Shown: positions 1 to 6,069 of the stretch, one piece after another
Layout of the letters: the number at the start of each line of letters is the position of its first letter
Numbering within the stretch: position 1 is the stretch's first letter
DNA from: an uncultured bacterium
GTDB lineage: Bacteria; Verrucomicrobiota; Kiritimatiellia; RFP12; UBA1067
DNA length: 6,372 nt
Assembly (NCBI GenBank): GCA_902779075.1
Contig: CACZAK010000307.1
Coordinates: 1-6,372, forward strand
Direction of reading: 5' to 3'
Notes under the pieces: generated by a model
The model's input: the letters and a program-made list of their open reading frames with translations, nothing else
Told to the model about the DNA's origin: nothing
Database searches by the model: none
Program-made: the position numbers and the translations under genes

Positions 1-1
1 C

Positions 2-1330
2 AGCTCCGCCGACCCCCTTGTGGCGGGGAACGTAATCAACGAACCCGCCGCCCGGAATCCAGAAGCTTGGCTTGAATACATTCAGGCGACTACTGCCGGC
101 CAATATGTCGATACCGGGGTCAGTGCAAAACTTGGCACGAAAGTGGAATACACGGGAACTTATCTTGGGGATACCAATGCGCGTTCGGTCCTGATAGGTG
201 CGCAGAAGGACAACAATAACAAGAGGTATCTCATCCATAACAATGAACATACCATCGCCAACGGCACTTCTTCCACGGTGGCGTTTAGTGGAACTGATGC
301 GGTGTCCGTTTATAAAATCACGGCGGCGATCTCCACGGACAAGACGGCTACGCTCAACATCACGGGCGCGGCGACGGCATCGACGACGATAGCCAACAAT
401 TGGAGCGCCAGTGAAAATCTGTCGCTGTTTCTTTTCGGGGCGAACTTGAATGGAGGTGGAGTCGGTTTCCCCTCTCGCGGCAGATGCTTTGGACTCAAGA
501 TCTGGCAGGTGCCGGACGGCGGGTCCGAGTACGTCCTCGTCAGGGACTTCAGGCCGTGCCTCTATGACGGCGAGGCGGCGTTGTACGACACCGTAAACGG
601 CACGGTGCACAAGAGCCGTTCGAACACGCCGTTCGTGCCCGGGCCGGTGGTGTCGGATTCCGCCCCGGATTCGTTCCTCGAATATGCCGAGACACAGCAG
701 ATCAACGGCAGCCCTTACCTTAACACTGGAATTGTCGCAAAGCGCGGGACGAAGTTCGAATATGTGGGCACGTGGTGCAAGACAACCTGCCAAAGTGCCG
801 CCGGTTCGACTGTCCTGGGAGGCGTTTCAGGATCGACGTCGTCAACGGAATTCGACTATTGGTTGGGCAGAAATGCCAACAGCTGGATGTCGGCTTCCAA
901 AAATTGCAACACCGACATCGCCTTTCCTCCAGATGCAAACGAGGTGTTCACGATAATTTCGGAGTTTCTCCCGAACACGGCGTCGGCCGATTCCAATTTC
1001 AGGTTTATCGCGCAATCTGATTCACACTCTGCCGACATGACCGTGGCAGGTCCGAATTACGACACCGAGCTCAGCATGTTTCTCTTCTGCGCGAATGGAG
1101 AGAACTACAGGAACCGGGATGCGGACGGCAAGTGCCGCAGACTCAGGATCTGGCAGGTGCCTACCGGCGGTTCGGAGTATGTCCTCGTCCGTGAGTTCAG
1201 ACCGTGCGTTGCAGACGGCGTGGTGGGCTTCTACGACAAGGTCTCGCAGAAGGTATTCCTTCCTTCTCGCGGATTTATGCTGCCTGGGCCGCAGGTGAAA
1301 AAACGCGGCATGATGATCATCGTCAAGTAA
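2..1330 (+). CDS. Tandem LamG/jellyroll surface protein, 5'-truncated
   Basis: The reading frame is open to the left edge, so this is the C-terminal ~442 residues of a longer protein. The GTG at 20 is in frame but has no ribosome binding site and no signal peptide after it, so it is not a convincing start. The visible part is two homologous modules of about 200 residues. Each begins 'LEY' followed by a 'Y[VL][DN]TG[VI]' strand. Each ends with 'IWQVP.GGSEYVLVR[DE]FRPC..DG...YD.V', then a short tail and 'PGP'. This arrangement (Y.DTG at the start, LVRDF.PC..DG..GLYD near the end) is typical of concanavalin A-like LamG/jellyroll domains in gut bacterial surface proteins, which usually bind or cleave glycans. 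No catalytic motif is visible, so binding or adhesion is the likelier role. Each module has a Cys pair spaced C-x23-C that could form a disulfide outside the cytoplasm. The protein ends 'KKRGMMIIVK'. The domain class is fairly sure; the biological role is unknown. Confidence 0.85.
   Translation, partial: SSADPLVAGNVINEPAARNPEAWLEYIQATTAGQYVDTGVSAKLGTKVEYTGTYLGDTNARSVLIGAQKDNNNKRYLIHNNEHTIANGTSSTVAFSGTDAVSVYKITAAISTDKTATLNITGAATASTTIANNWSASENLSLFLFGANLNGGGVGFPSRGRCFGLKIWQVPDGGSEYVLVRDFRPCLYDGEAALYDTVNGTVHKSRSNTPFVPGPVVSDSAPDSFLEYAETQQINGSPYLNTGIVAKRGTKFEYVGTWCKTTCQSAAGSTVLGGVSGSTSSTEFDYWLGRNANSWMSASKNCNTDIAFPPDANEVFTIISEFLPNTASADSNFRFIAQSDSHSADMTVAGPNYDTELSMFLFCANGENYRNRDADGKCRRLRIWQVPTGGSEYVLVREFRPCVADGVVGFYDKVSQKVFLPSRGFMLPGPQVKKRGMMIIVK
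65..652 (+). repeat. LamG-like module 1 of the first gene
   Basis: This is the first copy of the jellyroll module, from 'AWLEY' to 'PGPVV'. It aligns with the second copy along its whole length. Similarity is strongest in the last ~50 residues, where 15 bases (499-513) are identical to 1147-1161. Its conserved cysteines lie before 'FGLKIW' and in 'FRPC'. Confidence 0.75.
668..1300 (+). repeat. LamG-like module 2 of the first gene
   Basis: This is the second copy, from 'DSFLEY' to 'PGPQV', with the same C-x23-C pair ('KCRRLRIW...FRPC'). It also has an extra 'WCKTTC' pair near its start that module 1 lacks. It is followed only by a basic linker and the C-terminal IVK tail. Confidence 0.75.
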
Positions 1331-1354
1331 CGTCCGCGGCCAACTACTGACAGG

Positions 1355-1369
1355 CCGTGAGATTCACGG
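1355..1369 (+). other. Small hairpin competing with the terminator-like hairpin
   Basis: CCGTGA, loop GAT, TCACGG form a perfect 6-bp stem just downstream of the first gene's stop. Its right arm shares bases 1366-1369 with the next, larger hairpin, so the two structures cannot form fully at the same time. It may simply be part of a complex 3' end. Confidence 0.35.
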
Positions 1370-1400
1370 GAGGGACGCGCCCCGTCGCGTCCCCTCCCGT
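1366..1400 (+). terminator. Strong GC-rich hairpin, possible terminator or 3' end structure
   Basis: A 14-base left arm (1366-1379, ACGGGAGGGACGCG) pairs with a 15-base right arm (1386-1400), with one bulged C and a CCCCGT loop. It lies 36 bases after the first gene's stop codon. There is no T-run after it on the + strand (the next bases are CAAACAAAC), so it is not a classic intrinsic terminator. It could stabilise the upstream mRNA, or pause or terminate in another way. Confidence 0.45.
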
Positions 1401-1450
1401 CAAACAAACTTCAACAAACCAAACATCCGCCCGCAAGGGCAACAACGAAA

Positions 1451-1456
1451 AAGGAG
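1451..1456 (+). promoter_or_regulatory. Strong Shine-Dalgarno pointing to ATG 1463
   Basis: AAGGAG sits 6 bases before ATG 1463, the best ribosome binding site in the window. The ATG it serves is not in the frame of the large downstream gene; that frame is reached only by a +1 shift. It is preceded by a stretch with no G at all (1400-1428) and a small GCCC-GCAA-GGGC hairpin (1429-1440). The G-free stretch is expected to be unstructured and could aid ribosome loading. Confidence 0.6.
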
Positions 1457-1462
1457 AAGTCC

Positions 1463-1705
1463 ATGACAACAGGAAAAGCACTCAATGGAAAGCCGTATGC
1501 GGGAAATCCGCACGTTGCGCCTTCGCAATGCTACGGCGGCACAGGCCGGTTTGACGAGGTCTTTTGTGAAGTCCGCGGGACGGGTTCTCGCGGCCGCCGC
1601 CGTTTCGCTCTGCGCAACCAGTGCGCTGGCGGGGGAGATATGCGCTTGTGGAAAAACCCAAGAAGGTCAGACGATAACATACGGCTCGGACATGGAGCCT
1701 GTTAA
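1463..1705 (+). CDS. Possible leader ORF overlapping the large gene's start
   Basis: This 80-codon frame has the strong Shine-Dalgarno and begins 'MTTGKALNGKPYAGNPHV'. The 'KPYAGNPHV' and later 'RFDE' parts are what domain V of many bacterial group II introns reads as when translated. It therefore may not encode a working protein. From about 1566 it overlaps the signal-peptide coding region of the large gene in another frame, and its own residues there (Arg/Gly-rich) look like a shadow. It could be a translated leader that feeds ribosomes to the GTG at 1566. It could also be the original gene start, put out of frame by an inserted element. I do not assign a protein function. Confidence 0.25.
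   Translation: MTTGKALNGKPYAGNPHVAPSQCYGGTGRFDEVFCEVRGTGSRGRRRFALRNQCAGGGDMRLWKNPRRSDDNIRLGHGAC
1490..1552 (+). ncRNA. Group II intron domain V-like segment with 30-base interruption
   Basis: Seen: AAGCCGTA (1490-1497), TGCGG (1498-1502), loop GAAAT, CCGCA (1508-1512), CG (1513-1514), T, then CGGTTT (1547-1552). Known: domain V has a lower stem with an AGC triad whose G pairs with U, a 2-base CG bulge and a short capped upper stem. All of these are here: AGC at 1491-1493 facing GGTT as A-U, G.U and C-G, the CG bulge, and a 5-bp upper stem. What departs is an extra 30 bases (1517-1546) in the 3' strand of the lower stem; together with the two preceding Ts they form a TTGCG-CCTT-CGCAA hairpin, followed by a CGGC-ACAG-GCCG hairpin. 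No reverse transcriptase, domains I-IV or clear domain VI are visible. The likely reading is a degenerate remnant or a domesticated fragment. Splicing activity is unlikely. Confidence 0.5.
1556..1559 (+). promoter_or_regulatory. Shine-Dalgarno deciding the GTG 1566 start
   Basis: GAGG lies 6 bases before GTG 1566. Starting there gives a textbook signal peptide at once, whereas the in-frame ATGs at 1485 and 1497 have poor or no ribosome binding sites. The site lies directly after the 3' strand of the domain V-like fold, so that fold could affect its access. Confidence 0.5.
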
Positions 1706-4700
1706 TTCCACTGAACGATTCATCGTCTATCAGGGAACCGTGTATATTAACGAGGGCGCATATTTTAAGTTGGGCGGGAACACCTCGGGGTCGTGCAACT
1801 ACATTGGAGTAGATAGAGCTAAACCGGCAGTTCTAAACATCAACGGAGGCACGTTCTGGTGTGCCAAGTCGAACGGCGCCGGTTGTCTCGGCATAGGGAT
1901 CAACAACAACGGTGTCGGGTCAACGCTCAATCTGAATAGTGGCGTCCTTCGTGTTGATACTCTGATTCGCAGCGGGGTTCAATGGGGAGAAAACAATGGA
2001 AGTAGGGTTTTGTATGGGACGACCAGTTCGGGTACCGTCAACATTAACGGCGGCGAGGCGTATGTCATGCAGTTCGTCATCGGCGCTCTCACCGCCAGTA
2101 CGGGCACATCGACGCTAAACCTCAATGGCGGCGTCCTGACTGTGGTGGAACTCGATTTCATGCAGTATAATGGGCAGGTGTTCACATGGGGAAACGGCAC
2201 GCTCGTGGCGGCGCGAGACAACATCTTTGCCGTGGTCCCCTACACGAGTGCCAACAACAAGACGCGCACGATGCAGATCACCGGTGCTCCTGCAAGTTTC
2301 GACACCGCAGGCTATGCGCAGTCCATTCCCGCCTTCACGGGTACGGGCCGACTTCGCCTCACGGGAGGAGGTGCCGTCACATTCGAGCAAGCGTCGCTTA
2401 CCTACGGCCTCATCTTTGACGGCATCACTGTGAACCTCGGCACGCTCGACGCAGGTACGACGCCGCTTACAACGACCAACCTTGAACTCATCGGCCCCGC
2501 CACGCTCAACGTGACACTTCCGGCATCGCCCAGCGGGCGCTACCCGCTCATCGCCTGCACTTCGACTTTCGACGGCTCGATTGGCCAGATCACCGTCTCC
2601 GGCGGCGGAGCGGGCGTTCTCATTCGCGACGGCAACACGCTTTACCTTTCCTTTGACGCGGCCGATGCCGACACCGCGCTCGTCTATTCTGCCGCCACTG
2701 GTGGCGCGGACACGCCCGCCGAATCTTCCTACACCCGCCTTGCGTTCACGGACGCCGCCGGGGCGTTTACGGTTGGCGGCGACGGGCTTGCGTTCTCGCA
2801 GGACATCGCGGACGAGAGCGCTTCGGCGCAGACCGTCACTGCGCCCGTCACGCTCTCAACGGCGAGCAGCAGCATCTATGTCGCGGAGGGCGGACGCCTT
2901 ACGCTTTCTGGCGGACTCACCGCCACCACGCCGCGCAAGGACGGTCCCGGCACGCTTGTCCTTGACAATGCGACGATGCCTGCCGAGATGAGTCCGAGAA
3001 GGGGCGTTCTCGACCTTGGCGGGAATACGTATTCAGGAAAGCTCAACTTCTCATTGCGTCGTTACAACGGTGAGGAAATCACGCTGACGAATGGAACCTG
3101 GCGTCCGTCGATGCAGTACGATCTCCGGTCGCAGGGGCCGACCATAACTGTTGCAGACGGCTTTACCGTCGACCTCACGGCCAATGCCAACAGCCGTGTC
3201 CTGACTGGCAACCTCAGCGTTCACGATGAGTGGCAAGAGACGAAGGTAATCGTGAACGGTGGTACGATCAAGACCATCGGCAACAAAAGCAATGTCTGCA
3301 ACTTCATCGGCGTTGACCATCGCAATAGGGCCATACTTGAAGTGCGGCGCGGCCTCTTTCAGGCCACCGGAAGCAATGGCGGTACGATACGAATCGGAAC
3401 TGGTCCGAATGCGGACGTGAACGGTACCGTGCGCGTGAGCGGCGGTACGTTCACGATCGTGAACGACCTTTCGATGGGAACGGTTTACAATGGTCTGAAC
3501 GGCGGCGGCGGCAATGGCGCGTTTGAACTTTCCGGCGGTCTTGCCGATGTAGGGAATTTCTACATTGGCGCGACATCCTCTTCCGCCGGGAGTAGCGCAG
3601 CGACCCTTACGGGCGGAGTTCTTGAAGTCGGCGTTCTTAAGTGCCTTGCCTATAACAAGCAGACCCTCCTTGCCGACGGAGCGACGATCCGCGCCAAGAA
3701 CAACGACACGGCGGCCGCGCCGTTCATGGCGAAGGTTGCGTCTGCGGACGGCTACGCGAAGAGCTACACCATCGGCGCGGGCGGTCTCACGGTCGATACC
3801 GCCGGGCATGACGTCCACTGCGACATTCCGTGGACCGGCGAGGGCGGGCTTACGATCATGGGCGGTGGCTCGTTTGCTCTGTTCGCTCCGGTGGCGTTTA
3901 CTGGCGATGTGGTGATCTCCAACGGCACGACGCTCGTCATGACGAACTCCGCCACGTTCGCGGGTACGATCTCGCTTCTTGGCGCGGATTCCAAGATTCG
4001 CATCGACACCACTTCCTATCAGGAGGATTCGCTGACGATTGCGACGGACGGCTTCACGCTGCCGAGCGGCGTGACGGATGTCCTCGATCTCGTGGAACTC
4101 GTCGGCGACGGCTATGTCGCGTCTGTTTCGGCGGACGGCAAGTCCATTGAACTCAGCCTCGCGGCGAACGTCGCCGCGTTTGCGTGGTGGACTGGCAACG
4201 GTGATCCGACCGACCTCGACGACCCGCAGAACTGGGCCTGCACGAACTCGACGGGCGGCGTGGTGGCAAACGCCCTGCCCGTGAAGTCAACCGTCGTCGT
4301 GCTTTCAGGCACGACATCGTTCACCGTTCCGGCGGGAACGACGCCTGTGTGGGTGACGACGCAGATTGGCAACGGCAACGGCGGCGCTGTGACGCTCGGC
4401 GCGGACTGCGACTGGTCTGCCGCGCCCAACTTGACGATTGCGGACGGCTCGTATCTCGACCTCAACGGACACAGCCTGAAGATTTCCTACCTGACCGCCG
4501 CAGAAGATTATGACGGTGCGTACGTGACGAACTCCGTTGCGGGAACGAAGCCCGCGCTGTGGGCGGAAAACAAGTTCTCCGAAACAACTTACATCGACAC
4601 GGAGAATGTGCGCGTCTGCACGGACTGCTTGGAGGTGAAGAGCGTGAATTATGGCACATTCACGGCGACGGAGGAGAACCAGGCCATGACGCTGGATGCG

Positions 4701-5780
4701 GCGGTCGTCGTGACGAATGGGGCAATGACTGTGACGGGTACAACGCACATTGGCGGCAGCAACCATTCTGCGCTGATTTGCGTGAGCAACAATGCCTCGG
4801 CGACATTCACGGGTGTCCGCCTGGGGCATAACGATGCGTCCAACGGCAAGATCATCGTGGCGGACAATGCGACGTTCAGGATCAACAATTTCATTAACGT
4901 AGGGAATCACAACTCGGGTGAGAGCGTGTTCATCCAGAACGGTGGCACGGTATCGTCTGGAGGTGATTTTAATATCGGCATCGGAAACACTTCGACATCG
5001 CGCTACGAGATAGCCTCGGGTTCGCTGACTGTCGCCGGCAGTTTCGTGATTGGACGTTTGGAGACGACGGCTGGCTTCGGTAAACTCGTGCAGAGCGGCG
5101 GCACTGTGAGGGCGAACAAGTACATTTCAATCGGATGGAACAACGGGAGCGTCGGATTGTACTATATGTCGGGCGGAGAGTTCTTCATCTCGGCAAACAG
5201 GGCGAATCTGGGTTCCGAGGCTGCGGTCAAGATGGGAATTTGGGACATTTCCGGCGGCACGGCTACTACGGCGAAAGGACTGAACGTTGCCCGTCAGGCA
5301 GGTTGCACGGCGAAACTGCGCCTGAGCGGGAGCGGCAAGCTCGTGACGGCGGACATCATCGGAGACCAAGGCGCGTCAACTGTGGAGTTTGACGGCGGCA
5401 CGCTCGTGGCGACGAACGTGGCTGCGAGCACCGTATTCCTTACGGGGTTGACGAACATCGTGTTCAACGCGGGCGGCGTGACGCTCGACACGGCGGGCAA
5501 TGCCCTCATTGCCACCAACTGCGTCATGTATGCGACGCCCGGCTCGACGGCGATTCGCCTGACCGGCGGCGGCGCGCTCGACTTTACAAACACGACGCTC
5601 AACTTCACCGAGCCGCTGACGCGCGGGTTCGTGCTAGCGCAGGTGGCGGCGGACGACGCGGCGACGTTCACGGGCGTCCCCGCGCTTGCGGAGGGCGTGA
5701 AGGGCTACCGGGTCAGGCTTTCCGCCGACGGTAAGATGATCAAGGTCGTCAGCAAGGGCTTGGTGCTCATCGTCAAGTAG
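1566..5780 (+). CDS. Large secreted beta-helix protein with autotransporter-type repeats
   Basis: From GTG 1566 the protein is 1,404 residues. The frame stays open upstream to ATG 1497 and ATG 1485 (1,431 residues), but that extension falls on the intron-like segment. Residues 1-22 are a Sec signal peptide (MKSAGRVLAAAAVSL..., cleaved after 'SALA'). The rest is Gly/Thr/Asn/Val-rich with many 'L.[LI].GG.L.V' strands, as in right-handed beta-helices and passenger-associated transport repeats (for example 'GTGRLRLTGGGAVTF' at 259 and 'GPGTLVL' at 460). Three related blocks (about 69-285, 572-800 and 1056-1345) each run up to a 'DTAG' (246, 744, 1308) followed 21-26 residues later by a 'GGG' strand. 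Residues 874-890 carry 'WWTGNGDPTDLDDPQNW', like the WTG...NW motif opening new helical segments in large PVC surface proteins. Cysteines are few: CAC at 26-28 and CTDC at 1018-1021. There is no autotransporter barrel; the end is 'SKGLVLIVK'. Likely an exported surface or extracellular structural/adhesive protein; its ligand is unknown. Confidence 0.85.
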   Translation: MKSAGRVLAAAAVSLCATSALAGEICACGKTQEGQTITYGSDMEPVNSTERFIVYQGTVYINEGAYFKLGGNTSGSCNYIGVDRAKPAVLNINGGTFWCAKSNGAGCLGIGINNNGVGSTLNLNSGVLRVDTLIRSGVQWGENNGSRVLYGTTSSGTVNINGGEAYVMQFVIGALTASTGTSTLNLNGGVLTVVELDFMQYNGQVFTWGNGTLVAARDNIFAVVPYTSANNKTRTMQITGAPASFDTAGYAQSIPAFTGTGRLRLTGGGAVTFEQASLTYGLIFDGITVNLGTLDAGTTPLTTTNLELIGPATLNVTLPASPSGRYPLIACTSTFDGSIGQITVSGGGAGVLIRDGNTLYLSFDAADADTALVYSAATGGADTPAESSYTRLAFTDAAGAFTVGGDGLAFSQDIADESASAQTVTAPVTLSTASSSIYVAEGGRLTLSGGLTATTPRKDGPGTLVLDNATMPAEMSPRRGVLDLGGNTYSGKLNFSLRRYNGEEITLTNGTWRPSMQYDLRSQGPTITVADGFTVDLTANANSRVLTGNLSVHDEWQETKVIVNGGTIKTIGNKSNVCNFIGVDHRNRAILEVRRGLFQATGSNGGTIRIGTGPNADVNGTVRVSGGTFTIVNDLSMGTVYNGLNGGGGNGAFELSGGLADVGNFYIGATSSSAGSSAATLTGGVLEVGVLKCLAYNKQTLLADGATIRAKNNDTAAAPFMAKVASADGYAKSYTIGAGGLTVDTAGHDVHCDIPWTGEGGLTIMGGGSFALFAPVAFTGDVVISNGTTLVMTNSATFAGTISLLGADSKIRIDTTSYQEDSLTIATDGFTLPSGVTDVLDLVELVGDGYVASVSADGKSIELSLAANVAAFAWWTGNGDPTDLDDPQNWACTNSTGGVVANALPVKSTVVVLSGTTSFTVPAGTTPVWVTTQIGNGNGGAVTLGADCDWSAAPNLTIADGSYLDLNGHSLKISYLTAAEDYDGAYVTNSVAGTKPALWAENKFSETTYIDTENVRVCTDCLEVKSVNYGTFTATEENQAMTLDAAVVVTNGAMTVTGTTHIGGSNHSALICVSNNASATFTGVRLGHNDASNGKIIVADNATFRINNFINVGNHNSGESVFIQNGGTVSSGGDFNIGIGNTSTSRYEIASGSLTVAGSFVIGRLETTAGFGKLVQSGGTVRANKYISIGWNNGSVGLYYMSGGEFFISANRANLGSEAAVKMGIWDISGGTATTAKGLNVARQAGCTAKLRLSGSGKLVTADIIGDQGASTVEFDGGTLVATNVAASTVFLTGLTNIVFNAGGVTLDTAGNALIATNCVMYATPGSTAIRLTGGGALDFTNTTLNFTEPLTRGFVLAQVAADDAATFTGVPALAEGVKGYRVRLSADGKMIKVVSKGLVLIVK
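1770..2372 (+). repeat. Beta-helix block 1 of the large protein
   Basis: The block begins near 'SCNYIGVD' (Cys at 1794), passes through paired 'STLNLN.GVL' strands, and ends with 'FDTAG' (GAC at 2301) and 'RLTGGGAVTF'. It aligns with block 2, most clearly 'CNYIGVD' against 'CNFIGVD' at the start, and 'GG.L.V..L' strands in the same order. Confidence 0.65.
3279..3884 (+). repeat. Beta-helix block 2 of the large protein
   Basis: The second copy starts near 'VCNFIGVD' (Cys at 3297) and ends with 'VDTAG' (GAT at 3795) and 'GGLTIMGGGSF'. Its order of strands and spacing match block 1, which supports an internal duplication rather than unrelated low-complexity sequence. Confidence 0.65.
4731..5601 (+). 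repeat. Beta-helix block 3 of the large protein, more diverged
   Basis: The third block is longer and has more turns: successive 'IGGSNHS', 'LGHNDAS', 'VGNHNSG', 'IGIGNTS' and 'IGWNNGS' motifs spaced about 25-30 residues. Each is followed by an 'I..GG/A.....' strand, a regular one-rung-per-repeat pattern. It ends with 'LDTAG' (GAC at 5487) and 'IRLTGGGALDF', like blocks 1 and 2. Confidence 0.6.
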
Positions 5781-5866
5781 CCCGCGCGCAACAACACGTT
5801 CTACATGTTCTACACGGACAAAAGCAACGGCCAAAGCAAAGGCGAAATCCTGTCAAACCAAAAGAG

Positions 5867-5887
5867 ACGGAGAGCGCAGAGAAAAGT
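5867..5887 (-). repeat. Left copy of a CGCAGAG-type dispersed repeat
   Basis: ACGGAGAGCGCAGAGAAAAG and the next T match the reverse complement of 5996-6020, with one substitution and about four missing bases. It reads in the opposite direction to the right copy. Repeats built on 'CGCAGAGGCGCAGAG' occur between genes in many bacterial genomes; whether this is one of those families cannot be tested here. Confidence 0.5.
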
Positions 5888-5938
5888 CAAAAATCAGAAA
5901 GGAAAGAAAGATATGACAAGAAACGGCCAAAAAATTTC

Positions 5939-5957
5939 TTTCACCCAATTGGTGAAA
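5939..5957 (+). other. Small hairpin TTTCACC/GGTGAAA
   Basis: A perfect 7-bp stem with loop CAATT (5946-5950) sits inside the region bounded by the inverted repeats. No T-run follows it, so a terminator role is doubtful. The inverted symmetry could also serve as an operator; nothing else supports that. Confidence 0.35.
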
Positions 5958-5995
5958 ACAACTACGACGCCAATTAAGCGACGTAATCTCTTAAA

Positions 5996-6020
5996 ACTTT
6001 GCCTCTCTGCGCCTCTGCGT
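5996..6020 (+). repeat. Right copy of a CGCAGAG-type dispersed repeat
   Basis: ACTTTGCCTCTCTGCGCCTC and the next TGCGT form the longer of the two inverted copies, 108 bases from the left copy. It contains two internal CTCTGCG units. It ends just before TATATA, about 50 bases upstream of the third gene. Confidence 0.55.
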
Positions 6021-6037
6021 GATATATAACGGAGTGC

Positions 6038-6067
6038 ATGGAAAATGAAATGACGAATTTAGGATAA
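6038..6067 (+). CDS. Nine-residue upstream ORF before the third gene
   Basis: ATG 6038 encodes MENEMTNLG and stops at TAA 6065-6067, two bases before the third gene's ATG. A GGAG lies only 3 bases upstream (6031-6034), closer than usual. The AGGA that serves the third gene (6061-6064) is inside this short frame. Ribosomes translating it would therefore unmask or occupy that site, a layout that fits translational coupling. The peptide itself shows no known attenuator motif such as a run of one amino acid. A chance ORF of this size is quite possible. Confidence 0.3.
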   Translation: MENEMTNLG

Positions 6068-6069
6068 AA

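Larger units (their letters stand above)
5781..6037 (+). other. Intergenic region, AT-richer, no convincing gene
   Basis: The region starts with two adjacent copies of GTTCTACA (5798-5805 and 5807-5814), then becomes A-rich. It holds the inverted dispersed-repeat pair and the small hairpin listed separately. A lysine-rich frame crosses it (ATG 5805 or 5913 to 6029), but its end is simply the translation of the repeat. No terminator with a T-run follows the large gene. Confidence 0.5.

Noticed and set aside
1485..1565. N-terminal extension MESRMREIRTLRL... of the large protein
   Set aside because: It is encoded by the domain V-like segment, lacks a good ribosome binding site, and would put about 27 unneeded residues before a complete signal peptide; kept only as an alternative start.
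1571..1593. Hairpins GTCC-GCG-GGAC and CCGCG...CGCGG as a possible group II domain VI
   Set aside because: They lie within the signal-peptide coding region, show no bulged branch-point A, and are expected by chance in GC-rich DNA.
1600..1617. Lipoprotein signal around 'AVSLCAT' in the large protein
   Set aside because: The residue before the Cys is Leu, not Gly/Ala/Ser, and a normal signal peptidase I site (SALA) follows directly.
3051..3818. A 255-codon open frame on the - strand inside the large gene
   Set aside because: It lies wholly opposite a clear beta-helix coding frame, is Arg/Val/Ala-rich with no recognisable domain, and arises from GC-biased third positions of the true gene.
4305..4910. 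A 201-codon open frame on the - strand
   Set aside because: It is also antisense to repeat-rich coding DNA; its Arg/His-rich product has no family resemblance.
5999..6028. Possible promoter TTGCCT - 18 bases - TATATA before the third gene
   Set aside because: Each box matches the sigma-70 consensus at only four of six positions, and the -35 lies inside a repeat; too weak to list.
5805..6029. Lysine-rich frame of 74 codons (or 38 from ATG 5913, with an AGGA 9 bases upstream)
   Set aside because: Its end 'CLSAPLRD' is just the translation of the dispersed repeat, the rest looks like low-complexity A-rich intergenic DNA, and no family is recognised.
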